64,000 bases of DNA from Cercospora beticola. Taxonomy: Eukaryota > Ascomycota > Dothideomycetes > Mycosphaerellales > Mycosphaerellaceae. Made by a program: the position numbers and the translations under genes. Under the pieces are notes generated by a model. That model did not search any database. It was not told the origin of the DNA and saw only the letters and a list, made by a program, of their open reading frames with translations. The stretch is from positions 1 through 64,000 of the forward strand of contig NC_088943.1 in the NCBI RefSeq assembly GCF_033473495.1, written 5' to 3'. Shown here piece after piece: positions 22,539 through 33,041 of this stretch (positions are counted from its first letter, which is position 1; each line of letters begins with the position of its first letter).

Positions 22539-23621
22539 ATGACGTGGAACACCAACACACCCAGGGGTCTCGCAGACACGACGGCTCACATCAAACCACT
22601 GATCCGCTCTGTCAGTTCTCTGGCCTTCAGGTCCAAGAAAGCGGGCGACGTGATCCATCCCACGACCGATGCGGCCGCAGTGAAAGCCTACGGCGCCGTC
22701 GATGCTCTATTTGACTGCCTGGATCAGATCGACATGAATCTCGACCTTAGGGACAACACGAACATCCCTCGAGCACTGGAAGTCCTCTTCGCGTGCGGAG
22801 AGTACTACTTTCCAGATCACTACAAGGCCCGCGCCAAGGCATTGTTCGACAGATTCGAGGCTATGCACTGGGGCGGTGTCGCAGCCAACGATGCGGATGC
22901 CTCGAATGCGAGCGCGCCTTCTGAGCCGCAGATCCTCATGCCGCCTCGAGATCATCAAATCTGGGGCGACAAAGGCATCATGACAGGGCTCGCCTATCAC
23001 AAGCTTCCGAGTGGAAAATTGTCCATTCTTGCAATACCTGGTTCAGCTCGCTCCGCCAAGGTGTACGGAGACAACAACCTCACCGTGGGGCAATGGTTCC
23101 CATCTCTGATGGCAGCATTCGTGGCAGGAGCTCATGGCCACAATCAGAAAGGCATACACTATCCTAGTGCAGAAGATCCCGCCTACTCAGTGGTCATTTC
23201 TGGCCCCGAGTACCTCGAAGTTAACGACGACAGATGGGATGTCGTCTTCTACTGCGGCACTGGCAGCCACGAGAACAAAGATCCAGAGAAGATCATTGAA
23301 GCGGACGGCACTCAAGCGCTCGAAGCTTCCATCGCATCCGGTCAACCCGTTCGCGTCCTCCGTACATCTGAAGCCAGAAGCTCCAGGCCGGTATGTGGCG
23401 TTCGCCACGATGGACTATACGATGTCAAGGGCAGTTTCTTTCGATACAACAAACACGGCGGCCGTTACCTCGCGTTCGAGCTTCGTCGTCGCCCAGGCCA
23501 GCGCAGCCGTGACGAGTGTCTGCATATACCAAATGTCCAGCAGCAGACGCAGTTCAAGAAGATCGAAGAAGGATATCAATACCAAGGGAGATTGTACGGC
23601 AGTACTACATGGGAGAAGTGA
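22539..23621 (+). CDS. SRA-YDG domain protein
   Basis: Intronless, 360 aa from the ATG at 22539; frames before it lack an ATG. The second half matches the SRA (SAD_SRA, YDG) fold. It has the KGIHYPSAEDPAYSVVISG entry strand, the VFYCGTGSHENKD loop equivalent to the G-G-loop of UHRF1, a DGTQALEASIASGQPVRV helix and strand, and the signature HDGLYDV. The N-terminal 150 residues are helical with no motif I know. SRA domains flip and bind methylated or hydroxymethylated cytosine in DNA. In fungi, standalone SRA proteins are found without the RING and PHD domains of UHRF1. A role in reading methylated, RIP-affected DNA is possible but is inference. Confidence 0.85.
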   Translation: MTWNTNTPRGLADTTAHIKPLIRSVSSLAFRSKKAGDVIHPTTDAAAVKAYGAVDALFDCLDQIDMNLDLRDNTNIPRALEVLFACGEYYFPDHYKARAKALFDRFEAMHWGGVAANDADASNASAPSEPQILMPPRDHQIWGDKGIMTGLAYHKLPSGKLSILAIPGSARSAKVYGDNNLTVGQWFPSLMAAFVAGAHGHNQKGIHYPSAEDPAYSVVISGPEYLEVNDDRWDVVFYCGTGSHENKDPEKIIEADGTQALEASIASGQPVRVLRTSEARSSRPVCGVRHDGLYDVKGSFFRYNKHGGRYLAFELRRRPGQRSRDECLHIPNVQQQTQFKKIEEGYQYQGRLYGSTTWEK

Positions 23622-24602
23622 AGCTGATCGGTACTTGAGTGAGTGCCGGCTGCCTGCAAGGCCTGATACATCATCCTTGCTTACGGAGATGCCTGTCAGA
23701 CAATCATAACAACGAAACAACAACTACCACATGCGAATTTGGGATATCATTGGCAATGGTATGGCAGGTGCAGCTTGCGCAAGCTGGAACAGCAGCCATG
23801 ACGACGATGACACAGCAATGAAAGGCACCAGCGTAAGAAGACTCAGGAAACGGGACGGAAGGGAACATCGCGCCGCGTGAGGATATCGCATCTGACTTGG
23901 CAGCAGCAGACGTTGGACAGGTATATCGACACTAGCATCGGACTACATTCCACTGGCGTCCGCGTTTGCTGCCTGCAATATCCGCGCCCTCCCGGGACTC
24001 ACTACTGGGGCCTGGGCATAGAGTAGAAGAATCGATTCGAACAGTCCGATCAATTAACCATGTATCACTCCATTCACCTTGCGGTTGGCGAGCAGAGAGG
24101 CGACAAATTCTTCTTGCCCAGCCAGCTCATAGGCATCATCTTAGCATCCTTTTCATCGCCACTCCAATCCCTCAGCATCGTTTTCACTGCGACTGACTAC
24201 AACGCCTTACACTAACTTGAGACCTGCAGAAGCACCTAAGAGAGCTTATCCTTCGTATCCTACTATTCCAGGAGAAACAGCCATTTCCTTCCACAAACCA
24301 ACTCGCACGCTACGAGTGTCCGACAAAAACTAGCTCGCCTGCAACTTGTCCTCGATGCGACATTAGGGCAAAGTCAAGGACCTGTTTGTATTAGTCATGA
24401 GCTTGTAAGCTCACTATAGTGTACAAGCCCTGCAACTTGCTTGACGCTGAGAGATTTAACGGCCTAGGGAGAGTGTAGTGCTTACTTCGATCCACGGACC
24501 GTAATTCACACGTGAAGAAATCCGGCGTTCTGCCGTGGAGCAGGGTGGCGGACTAGCTTGGCTTGTGGTCTAGAGGGAAGAAAGGGAATGGATCGAGAAC
24601 GA
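23622..24602. other. Gene-free region upstream of the effector gene
   Basis: Nearly 1 kb between the SRA gene and the secreted effector promoter. No coding sequence, RNA gene or repeat is supported. Several ATG-starting short frames lack codon bias or domains. Confidence 0.45.
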
Positions 24603-24608
24603 TATAAA
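24603..24608 (+). promoter_or_regulatory. TATA box of the Hce2-type effector gene
   Basis: TATAAA lies 157 bases before the ATG and precedes an A/C-rich leader with CAACAACAACACC repeats. Spacing and context fit a strongly inducible fungal promoter. Confidence 0.5.
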
Positions 24609-24759
24609 GGAAGGTCGTTGAACGGTAGCTTTGGGACTCTCTTCCACAAAGAACAAATCCAACACAACACACACTCATTTAGCACTGGTTGCTTTCGACA
24701 TTCACTCTTCCTATCCTAACAACAAATACAACTGCAACAACAACACCACCACCACCAAA

Positions 24760-25260
24760 ATGCACTTCTCCGCCCTCACAGCCTTCGTGGCCCTCGCAGC
24801 CGCCAGCCCATTGGCCCTCCCCCAAAACGCCGGCAGCGGCGGCAACACCCGCTCCAACAGCTGCGACGTAACCTCCGAACCAAAGGCCGTCCGCGGCAGC
24901 GGTCCCGTCCCCGTTCTCGACGACTGCAACAAAATGCGCGACCAAATCCAAAACAAAGAAGAATCCTGGACAATCACCGGCCCAGCCGAACTCGGAAAAT
25001 TCGGCACGTGCCGCTTCGTCGTGACAACCGTGACAGGCGGCGACAAAGCGTTCGTTGGTGTGAGCGATGTGAAGGATCTCATTGGTACTGCTGTTCACTC
25101 TTGGACGCAGGCGCTGCAGGATGGAAGTGCGGGTCCGACATCATACCAGGGAACGATTACGCAGCAGGTTGGTGTGGAGGCCAATGTGCCTTGCGATAGC
25201 GCTTCAGCTTCGGGTGCGAGGCAGGTGACGATTAAGTGGTCGATTGAGCACTCGAAGTAA
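24760..25260 (+). CDS. Secreted Hce2/Ecp2-type necrosis-inducing effector candidate
   Basis: Intronless, 166 aa from the ATG at 24760, after an A/C-rich leader. A hydrophobic signal peptide (about residues 1-18, FSALTAFVALAAASPLAL) is followed by four cysteines at 35, 56, 84 and 145. The spacing and intervening motifs (the first Cys in an NSCD context; a DDCNKM helix; a KFGTCRF strand; VSDVKDLIG; a final VPCD) match the Hce2 (homologue of Cladosporium fulvum Ecp2) domain. This family includes secreted plant-pathogen effectors and related killer-toxin-like proteins. It should act in the apoplast or in competition with other microbes. All four cysteines and the whole domain are present, with no breaks. 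The flanks are gene-poor, as is common for effectors. Confidence 0.82.
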   Translation: MHFSALTAFVALAAASPLALPQNAGSGGNTRSNSCDVTSEPKAVRGSGPVPVLDDCNKMRDQIQNKEESWTITGPAELGKFGTCRFVVTTVTGGDKAFVGVSDVKDLIGTAVHSWTQALQDGSAGPTSYQGTITQQVGVEANVPCDSASASGARQVTIKWSIEHSK

Positions 25261-26230
25261 GAGGTTTGCTTCCATGGGGAGGAGGATGGAGGAAGGAAGT
25301 GTTTTGGCAGTTGGTGTCGAGCTTGTGACAAGCAAGTTGTATTCCCGAGTTCCTTTTTCGAAATGTGTGCATTAGTCGTGTACAACAGCAGATGTCGAAC
25401 GACAAAAATGTCAATGGTGCATTCGACGACAGCCTTGCATGATCCAGTCCAGAGCTTTGGGAACACATTGAAAGTGACCGCGATGTTTTGTAGACCTCGC
25501 TCTGGCTCCGAGATGGACAGAACATTCGGTGCAGACAAGGCCAGTGCCAGACTGCCACTGCGCAACTGGCTGGGTCGCATTAGCCGGAGTTCCAGTTTCT
25601 GATGTCGAAGATCGACAGCAAATTCTTGAAGAGGGCAAAATCGCCGGAATGCTTTTCAGCAAGCCCGTGACTGCTGAACCGGAAGCCACAGATGGCAAGC
25701 GTCCAACAGCGGAGAGCGTCAGTCTGGCGGTTGGCCTGAGCCGAGAATATCTGAGTGGCGTTCCCGAGCTGCTTAAGAGTAGCATTGGCGCGCTTCACAG
25801 CGTCCATTGTTCGTCGTCCTGCTAGCTCGACTTGATCGCCAGCCGGTCGTTCTTTCGTGAAGCTTTTATGCTTGGTGAGCTGAGTCACAGTATCGAGAGC
25901 TCCGTCTTCGTATTATGGCGTATGCCCATCAAGCTGTCCTCAGTTCCGGTAGCAGGTGGGTGTTGGCGGATCGTCAACGCAGATCTCAAATAGAGACATG
26001 GTCCCCAAGCTGTTCAATGCCCAGAGCGCTATTGATCGGTTCAATGTTGGTTCTTTCCCAATCATTGGTGCTATTGCATTTTGCGTACAGCGTGGAAGGC
26101 ATGCGGGAACTGTAGCGAAGCCATGCCGGCCTTACGACATCGCAATCTTCGCCAGACACGAATGTTGGTCGAGGCCGTGGTTTTGTGCAAGCCGCGAGTG
26201 AGCGATTGCGTCCCGGAAGAACCCAGAGTT
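25261..26230. other. Region without a supported gene, downstream of the half O-methyltransferase
   Basis: Minus-strand frames here (for example 25580-25888) are open but match nothing I recognise, and I could not splice them onto the upstream O-methyltransferase exons. This is where the missing catalytic half would be expected, and no SAM-binding glycine motif is visible. Confidence 0.4.
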
Positions 26231-26952
26231 TCAAGCGTCGACTCCATTGAAGTAATCAAAAAAGCCTGATATCCGTGCCTTGGAGACGTGCCAGGCCATG
26301 AGCGAAGCGTCCTGGGGTTCTTTGAAATTGATGCTGTTCAGAAACCTCGGAGTGGCGAGCGCGGCAGGAAGGCCCATCTCGTAACTTGTATAAAAATCAG
26401 CACGGCTTATTCTTTCTTGCTTGGCAGTTCACGCTCACCAGTGAGCCACGAGACTTTGGAAGTCCGGATCGGTCATGGCATGTGTGACTTTGTTTGCAGC
26501 GAAGTGCTCTGCTCCAATCTCATCAAGCCAGCCATCAGCGGCCAGCGTTTGCATGATGCTGTCTGATCGGATGTTAGCTCCATAAAGTGCCATTGAGACG
26601 TCGAGGTCAATACCAAGTAGATTGGCTTCCACGCCTGTGACCGCCGCAAGTTCCGATGTAAGAGCATGATGGGTCCTGGCCAGGTGACCAAAGAGGTCAA
26701 TGTCCGCAGCAATCGCAAAAGCGCAGAGTCTGTGTGCCTAAAAGCTCACTATCAGAAACATTCTGAGGATCTGGTCTAGTGCTGACTGACATCCGCGCGC
26801 ATCGCCCTCGACGCTTCTTTTGTTCGGCGACGTTTGATCGGGTATTCGGTGGAGTCGATACTGTCCGCCGGCTCGAAACGGATAGGCATTGATTGAAATC
26901 GTTCGCGCTGGAGTGCTCGAAGATGGTCTGAATGCAGCTCGTGAGTAGTCAT
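26231..26952 (-). CDS. O-methyltransferase-like protein, dimerisation half only
   Basis: I join complement(26231-26384, 26439-26562, 26614-26737, 26791-26952). The introns are 49-54 bp with GT-AG ends, and the exons give an uninterrupted 187-aa frame. Residues about 50-155 match the winged-helix dimerisation domain of plant/fungal-type O-methyltransferases: a RLCAFAIAADIDLFGHLA helix, TSELAAVTGVEANLL, LAADGWLDEIG, then FAANKVTHAM. The frame stops at FFDYFNGVDA, before the Rossmann domain with the SAM-binding motif and catalytic His, and nothing recognisable follows. It is therefore either a decayed gene or a non-catalytic protein. AflS/AflJ, which partners AflR in aflatoxin clusters, is a known O-methyltransferase-like regulator without SAM binding, but it is longer. 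Confidence 0.6.
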
Positions 26953-28176
26953 TTCGGAAGAGACGTTGGAGAAGAAGTGAGACGGCAACGACGCAGACAG
27001 TAATAGAAGCCAGAGGCCAGGTCTTAACTTTTCGGATGCTGTCGCATGTCGGTTCCGCTGAGGCAGCAGAAGGTTGCCCCGCCAGCGGTCTCGACCGCCA
27101 GCGCAGAGGCCGAAACGTGGACAGCTATGTTGCTCGGCGCAGAGCCAGATCTTGGAAGTTGAGGCTCATCGGACACCCTGTCCACGGAAGCTGGCTTGGC
27201 CAATCACATTGGAATTGCTGCTCATCTTGAGTCAGCATCACAGGCCACAATTCTGAACCTAGCACCAGTCCAGGCTGGTTCGGATTATTGATCAGAGGTC
27301 TCGACTGCTACACGGTGGGGTCTGATTCCGAGCCGGTATCGCGATGCTGAGTGTTGCTTCTTTCGCGCATGGAACAGCAGCATCTGGAGCGGATGGCACT
27401 CGAGCGCTCATCTTGGCTCGAACCATACAAGCAGCTTCGGAACTGTCTCGTCCAAGCACCTGAAGCTCAAACAGACTTGTCCGACGAAAGACGTCGCGAT
27501 GCAAACGTGCAGCACTTCGCGATCGCGGCGTGGAGAGCTGCAAGGAAGCGCATGTAGGAGCTGGGGCGAGAAGCGAGCCGCCGAGAGTGTTCCCGGCAGA
27601 TCGGAAATGGCACTCATCCGTCTGATGATGAGCATGTGCGGACCAGCGAGTAGAGGTGAACTCCATGTGTAATTTCGAAATGAGAAGGTGATGGGAGATC
27701 GCCAGCAAGAAGTGTGGTTGTGGTTGTCGTTCTCGGCATGACTTTCGCCGATGGATAATTTTAGTTAGCCGAGGCAGCTCCAAGCGAGCAACTCTCTGCA
27801 TCCTTCGCCAGAACGTGCCTCGAGCGTGCCTCCCTTCCGCCGCCCCAGATCTGCTCGCAGAAGGATCATTTGTGCAGCAGCCGCGAATCAGGCCTCCCAT
27901 TTGGCAAGATCTGCCCTCGCGTGTCGCGCTCTGTCCGCCATGTCCTGAGGCTGACGACCGACGCGACGTCCATCAGCAACGGACGTCCATCTTTCCACCG
28001 GTGAGGGCGTGTATCCACTCGCTGCACGTCGGCGGCGTGAAGGGTCGGCGCACGTCGCCTAGCGCGCCACATCCAGGGCTGAGTAAGGGCCATGTCCGGT
28101 GACGAGATTCTCGTCGCGCATCTCCTCCGCGACATCTGCCTCCTCCGCGCGATGAGCGCTCCGCCATGGACATGCA
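26953..28176. other. Gene-free or degraded region
   Basis: 1.2 kb with long overlapping GC-rich frames on both strands (for example 27292-27900 minus) but no domain, clear start or splice pattern that I can support. It holds the promoters of the O-methyltransferase-like gene (minus) and the regulator at 28177 (plus). Confidence 0.4.
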
Positions 28177-29688
28177 ATGACCGGAAGCGCCGGCGGCATG
28201 CAGACTCCTCCCGACAGCGACTGGGAGGTGCGGCGGGAGGATGCCGATGACGACAGCGACGAGTGGGTTCGTGCCGGACGCAAGCAACGGCGCCACCTCG
28301 AATCCTCCAAGCATGTGGCCGCTGCTGCGTGGAAAGACAAGCAAATCGTGCGACGGCAAAGGCGCAACCTCCGACAACAGCCTCCCTTGACTCCAGACAG
28401 CGGCAGCGATGTCGGGCTGTTGGTGTACAAACCGACTTCTTCCACGACGCGCTTGCGGACGGAGCTCGTCGACATGATGGTCCGGACGCATCGCAGCGAG
28501 ATCTGGTACGATTTGGTGCCCGCACGCATCGGCCACAGCGATGCTATCGATTCCGCCGCCAAAGCGCTGGTCAAGGCCTCAGACTTTGCTCAGAAGCGCA
28601 CCAATGTCACCGAAGAGAGCTGCCTGAGTAGCTACAATCGTGCTCTCGCTGCGGTACGCGATGGCATGATCAAGTCGTCCTCCGGCGACGACCTCCTGTG
28701 TGCTGTTGCATTACTGGTCAACTTCGAGCGTTTGTTCTCCGGCTGGACCTCCGCGCCGATGAGATCGCACATGCATGGCATCATGGCAATCTTCATGGCC
28801 CAGGCCAAAGGGTCCCAACAAAAGCCACCTTCAGAGTTGACACGCACGCTGGTATACGTATTCTGGGCAGTAGGCTTCATCGGACCCTGCGTGATGGGCA
28901 TCCCGTCTCCCCTGGAGATCCCGCGGTACTTGGACATGGAACCGGTGCTGTTTGCCAAGGACCGCATGTCGTGTCCCTCGCACGTGGTCGCGCGATTGAG
29001 GAAGTTGGGCAACCAGCACTTTATCCGACTGCCGCGCTTGATCACTCTGATGAAGGGCGTACAAGTAGAGCAGAAGCTAATGAACATTGAGCCTGCGCTT
29101 AATCTCGCGAAGGAACTTCTGGACCTGCAGGACGAGGACGCAGAGACGGAGTTGCTCCACCATGTCACTGTTCAAAAGACAGAAGAGGCAGAGGGAGTCG
29201 AAACGATGACGTATCTGATGAAGTTCAACACGATGCCGGAGTTCGAAGCAGCCATGCATTATTGGTCCACTCGCATGTTCCTGTTCCGATTGTGCTGGCG
29301 AATGAGTCGACTGTTCGCAAGCAAGTACCAGGCACGGGACATGTGGTCCAAAGAGAAGCTAGAATCGCAGATCTCCAGAATGGGCGCTAATGTCCTCATG
29401 GCCGCGCCTTGGGGACTGGGAAAAGGTGAGACGGGTCGTAGCTGTTGTGTGCTTGACTTGGTAGCAGTGTGGGGTGCATTGAATGACTTTGATGTCTTCG
29501 CGGCGCGGAAGATGACACCAGCGAAGGCGCGATCGCTGCTGCTGTATGCTGGAAAGCAAGTCATGTCGTTGTCAGGTCCAACGGCAGACGCCGAGTGTGG
29601 AGAACGGTTGAGTGCTGCGGCCGAGTTGTTTGTTGGAGGTCAGAGCAAGGGCATTCTGGCTTTCACCTTTTCAAAATCTTCGGGCTGA
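28177..29688 (+). CDS. Fungal-specific transcription-factor-domain protein lacking a zinc cluster
   Basis: Intronless, 503 aa. The first 70 residues are acidic then basic (DWEVRREDADDDSDEW, KQIVRRQRRNLRQQ) and contain no cysteine array. From about residue 90 on, the protein is a helical domain like the regulatory region of fungal Zn2Cys6 factors (Fungal_trans_2 type). It has a helix LLCAVALLVNFERLFSG, HMHGIMAIFMAQ, TLVYVFWAVGFIGPCVMGIP and a late helix rich in Trp and Arg. Such proteins either lost the DNA-binding cluster or have it on an upstream exon; I looked through 27.8-28.2 kb and saw no CX2CX6C array. Family assignment rests on pattern, so confidence is moderate. Confidence 0.65.
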   Translation: MTGSAGGMQTPPDSDWEVRREDADDDSDEWVRAGRKQRRHLESSKHVAAAAWKDKQIVRRQRRNLRQQPPLTPDSGSDVGLLVYKPTSSTTRLRTELVDMMVRTHRSEIWYDLVPARIGHSDAIDSAAKALVKASDFAQKRTNVTEESCLSSYNRALAAVRDGMIKSSSGDDLLCAVALLVNFERLFSGWTSAPMRSHMHGIMAIFMAQAKGSQQKPPSELTRTLVYVFWAVGFIGPCVMGIPSPLEIPRYLDMEPVLFAKDRMSCPSHVVARLRKLGNQHFIRLPRLITLMKGVQVEQKLMNIEPALNLAKELLDLQDEDAETELLHHVTVQKTEEAEGVETMTYLMKFNTMPEFEAAMHYWSTRMFLFRLCWRMSRLFASKYQARDMWSKEKLESQISRMGANVLMAAPWGLGKGETGRSCCVLDLVAVWGALNDFDVFAARKMTPAKARSLLLYAGKQVMSLSGPTADAECGERLSAAAELFVGGQSKGILAFTFSKSSG

Positions 29689-29712
29689 ATGTGAAGGACT
29701 GGTGGCCGAAAT

Positions 29713-30006
29713 CTATTTCGCTTTCTCAGCGTTTGCATGAGGAATTTCGCTTGCAGAACGCCTTGCCTCTGTGCCCGACTGCTGGTCCATGGACCCAGTC
29801 GCCGGAAATATGTATCCTGGTTTGCATGGAGCGGCGCATGGCATGATATCTGGAACAAATTCCTCGGAAGAGTCGATCAGGTCCTCACCACACATTGTGG
29901 AACAAAGTACGTGTCGGTTGAGCCGAGCGAAAGCCAGAGCGACCAAGATCATCAATGTCGCTACCATGATGAGGATCCGTTCCCCTCTGCCCGGGGAGGC
30001 CGCCAT
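29713..30006 (-). CDS. Possible small single-pass membrane protein
   Basis: From the ATG at 30006 the frame gives 97 aa with one hydrophobic segment (RILIMVATLMILVALAFARL) near the N-terminus and a short cysteine-containing tail. The frame has an earlier ATG at 30132, which would give 139 aa. It lies tail-to-tail with the regulator gene, only 24 bases from its stop. No family is recognised. It may be a chance frame. Confidence 0.28.
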   Translation of the reverse strand: MAASPGRGERILIMVATLMILVALAFARLNRHVLCSTMCGEDLIDSSEEFVPDIMPCAAPCKPGYIFPATGSMDQQSGTEARRSASEIPHANAEKAK

Positions 30007-30420
30007 TGGAACAGTGCAGACTCGCACACCATGCCAACTTGAACTGCATTCCGTCAATTGAGTGCATGTGGTGCATGTGGTGAGGGGGTACAAGATATAG
30101 ATAGATGGCAGCACCTTCGTTGCCGCGTTCATTGCACAGGTCTCTGGTGGAGCATCTTCAGCTATCTATCCACCGATTCGTTACCGTTGATGCATCGTCG
30201 CTGCCTCCCCTTACCCAGCTTGGATCTGGTAAGGTACGGAACGTGCCTAGCGCCGCCCGCCAATTACCAAAGCTCGAAATTCTCGTCCAAGCTCCAACCA
30301 CACAGCTTCACATCAGCATTGCACTTTGAGGTACAGACAGAACGCCGTGCAACAGTACAAAGTCTCAATCTACTGGGCAGAGATCTTCGGTGACGCTCCA
30401 AACTCACAAGGTTGCCCGCC

Positions 30421-32373
30421 ATGGCCACCGCCAACCATGGCCACACAATCCACATGACTCAAGCAGAATCCGATAAAATCCGGGAAACAGTCCAGACAAG
30501 ATTAAAGAAATGCAAAGATCTTCATGGCCAACCACGAACTCCTCGAGAAGCAAAAGCTGCCGTCAGCGAAGCAAAGCAAGCAGGTCTCATGGCAGATATG
30601 TCCGGGACTGTCGAGCCAGGCATGTCAGTATATTCAGGACGAGAGAACATTGTCGCATTGGCTGTTGGATCGCCGTTTCCTCCTTGTACAACTCCACTTT
30701 CGGAGTTGAAGCCTATGCCGTTGGCGGAGTTGCAGATCGATACGCATCATCGCGGCCGAGTATTGAATGTCAAGCGTACTGGGCCTGTTGTGCCACTGGT
30801 GGCATATTCATGGACCGTTGTTGAAGATGATGCAGGACATGTGGAGCGGCTGGAAGTGTATCTTCACAAGTCAAAACGAGGCGAGGATTTGCTGGAGTCC
30901 ACGCGAGAGTTTCGGATCAAGGAGCCTTATTTCACGATCAACGAGCAAGGTGAGGCGACGATTCGTGTGCAACATCCTTCGGACTTTGTGCGTGTCAAGG
31001 ACACCGAATTTGCGAAGACTGCAGAGAAGTGCAAAGACAAGGGGAATGCAGCGTTGAAAAGGAAGGAATTCGTGGAGGCAGCCGATCATTATGCTGAAGG
31101 TTTGCGGTTATGTGAGGAGGATGCGGAGGCGACGGAACAGTTCAGCTACGATCTTCATCGAAATCGAGCTCATGTCAGCTTGATCTTGAATCGATGGGAC
31201 GAAGCGAAAGCGGACGGGATTGCGGCCATCACAGGGCGGACAGACGACAAATCAAAATCACTGGACAGCAAGGCCAACTTTCGTGCGGGCAGTGCTGCTT
31301 ATGCACTTGGACAATTTGACGAGGCGAAGAAGTTATTCGAGACTGCCTTAAGTCTCGCTCCGGAGGACAAGGAAGCCAAGATATATCTACGCAACATCGA
31401 TATAAGACTCCAGGAGCAACAGGCAGGTGGGTATGACTTTGCGAAGATTCGGTCGAGAATATCGCCAGCCAAGTCAAGAGTAGATGCCGCCTCTTTCTCA
31501 AACAACACCAGTGCACGAGACAGCTCCCTTGGTGGCCGAGGACTCTTCGCAACGAAGGACATCGAAGCTGGCGAAATCGCTCTCTGCGAGAAGGCGTTCT
31601 GTGTAGTATGGTCGCACGAAGCAGAAGCCTGGTCAGCGATGACTTACGACGCACGAGACGACAAGATTCGTGTTTTCCCAGCCGGCATGACACAAGTACT
31701 CGTGCAAAAACTGCTCAACAATCCATCACAGATCGAGCGTCTCATGAGCCTCTTCGGCGATTACAAGAGCATCGGCAACGAGGTCATCTCCACCGAAGAT
31801 GGACCTGTGGTCGATACATTCCAGATACACGACATTGTCTGCCGCAACGCGTTCGGCCCAGGTGCCATATCATCGGGCGGCAACTATGGTCAGGAAGATG
31901 TCCGGACAGCAAGCACGGGACTCTGGATCACAGCAGCATATGTCAATCACTCATGCGTATCCAATGCTGCGAAGGAGTATGTCGGCGACTTGATGATCTT
32001 AAGGGCAACGAGAGACATCAAGGAGGGAGAAGAAATCACACACACATACAGCGATGTCCCTGACTATGACTCTCGTGCTGCAGTCCTGCAAACAACATGG
32101 GGCTTCGAATGCCAATGCGCCTTATGCGAAGCGGAACGCACAGATGGGAAAGAGATCAGAGACAAACGACAAGAACTGATGGGCGAAGTAGCCGCATTTA
32201 TGGAGAGGGAGAGTAGTCCCAAAACAGCAAAGCGATTGACTGTCGTCAAGGCAGAGAAGCTCGTCAAAAATTTGGACGCCACCTACGATGCGAAGAAGTG
32301 GGAGGGACTCCCGAGGAGGGCGGTGGAAGGGATTCGGGCATGGGTGCAGGAGGCGAAGAAGGGGATGAGGTGA
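30421..32373 (+). CDS. TPR and SET domain protein, lysine methyltransferase type
   Basis: Intronless, 650 aa from the ATG at 30421 (context CCGCCATGG). After an N-terminal region comes a TPR pair: one motif in KCKDKGNAALKRKEFVEAAD, and later SAAYALGQFDEAKKLFETAL. A split SET domain follows: GRGLFATKDIEAGEIAL, then the SAM and substrate core YVNHSCVSNA, GEEITHTYSDVPDYDSRAAVL, and a post-SET CQCALCEAE zinc motif. This TPR-SET layout is common in ascomycetes and relates to SMYD-like methyltransferases, although no MYND finger is seen. Substrates may be histone or non-histone lysines. Probably a conserved gene. Confidence 0.87.
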   Translation: MATANHGHTIHMTQAESDKIRETVQTRLKKCKDLHGQPRTPREAKAAVSEAKQAGLMADMSGTVEPGMSVYSGRENIVALAVGSPFPPCTTPLSELKPMPLAELQIDTHHRGRVLNVKRTGPVVPLVAYSWTVVEDDAGHVERLEVYLHKSKRGEDLLESTREFRIKEPYFTINEQGEATIRVQHPSDFVRVKDTEFAKTAEKCKDKGNAALKRKEFVEAADHYAEGLRLCEEDAEATEQFSYDLHRNRAHVSLILNRWDEAKADGIAAITGRTDDKSKSLDSKANFRAGSAAYALGQFDEAKKLFETALSLAPEDKEAKIYLRNIDIRLQEQQAGGYDFAKIRSRISPAKSRVDAASFSNNTSARDSSLGGRGLFATKDIEAGEIALCEKAFCVVWSHEAEAWSAMTYDARDDKIRVFPAGMTQVLVQKLLNNPSQIERLMSLFGDYKSIGNEVISTEDGPVVDTFQIHDIVCRNAFGPGAISSGGNYGQEDVRTASTGLWITAAYVNHSCVSNAAKEYVGDLMILRATRDIKEGEEITHTYSDVPDYDSRAAVLQTTWGFECQCALCEAERTDGKEIRDKRQELMGEVAAFMERESSPKTAKRLTVVKAEKLVKNLDATYDAKKWEGLPRRAVEGIRAWVQEAKKGMR

Positions 32374-33041
32374 TCGAGCGCGTTTGACAAAAGAGGTTGC
32401 TGCTCACAGTCACGCACCGAACAGTAATCACACCGAAAAAGCAGTGAAGTGTGGCTGAAATGTCTGCCAAGCTCTTGACACCCCCCTCCGAATGCTCCGT
32501 ATGATCTCGATGCTTGCCTGTTGTGCCGCTCCTACTGCTTACGCATCATGTTCCGGTGAAAGGAGTTCCGTATAACATCATCAATTTTATTCAGTCTATT
32601 CACCACCGTGAATGCATGACTCTCAATTCATCAACAATAGCATCATTCCACAATACCAAACCACAATACCACGAAGTTTGCAGAATAGGAGAGAACGTCG
32701 TCGGTATTGTGTGGAGGAATAGAGTTTGAATTGTCGCCCGCCGTGCTCGTGGCTGAAGGGCCGTGCGTCACGCCATTGTGGAGATTGACCATTGTCCCTG
32801 CCGTAGCCTATTCACCTTGAACCTTCGACACACTTCTGTCTCACTTGCCCAAACATTTGTCTCCGCTGTCCGTATCATCCGCACCACACCCCTGCCTGGA
32901 CACCGCTGAACACCGCCGGCTGGAGCTCGACATTTCTCCGGGAGACGCGACAAACATATTACGCCGACTGCGACGCGGCTTGAGCTGACCGCGACCGCGA
33001 CACAACACATTACGCGACACGAACGAACATACTCCGAAATC
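32374..33041. other. Intergenic region
   Basis: About 670 bases between the TPR-SET gene and the next plus-strand gene. No supported coding or RNA feature. Confidence 0.4.

Noticed and set aside
27292..27900. 202-codon minus-strand frame in a GC-rich intergenic region
   Set aside because: No domain, no splice support and a composition typical of chance open frames here.
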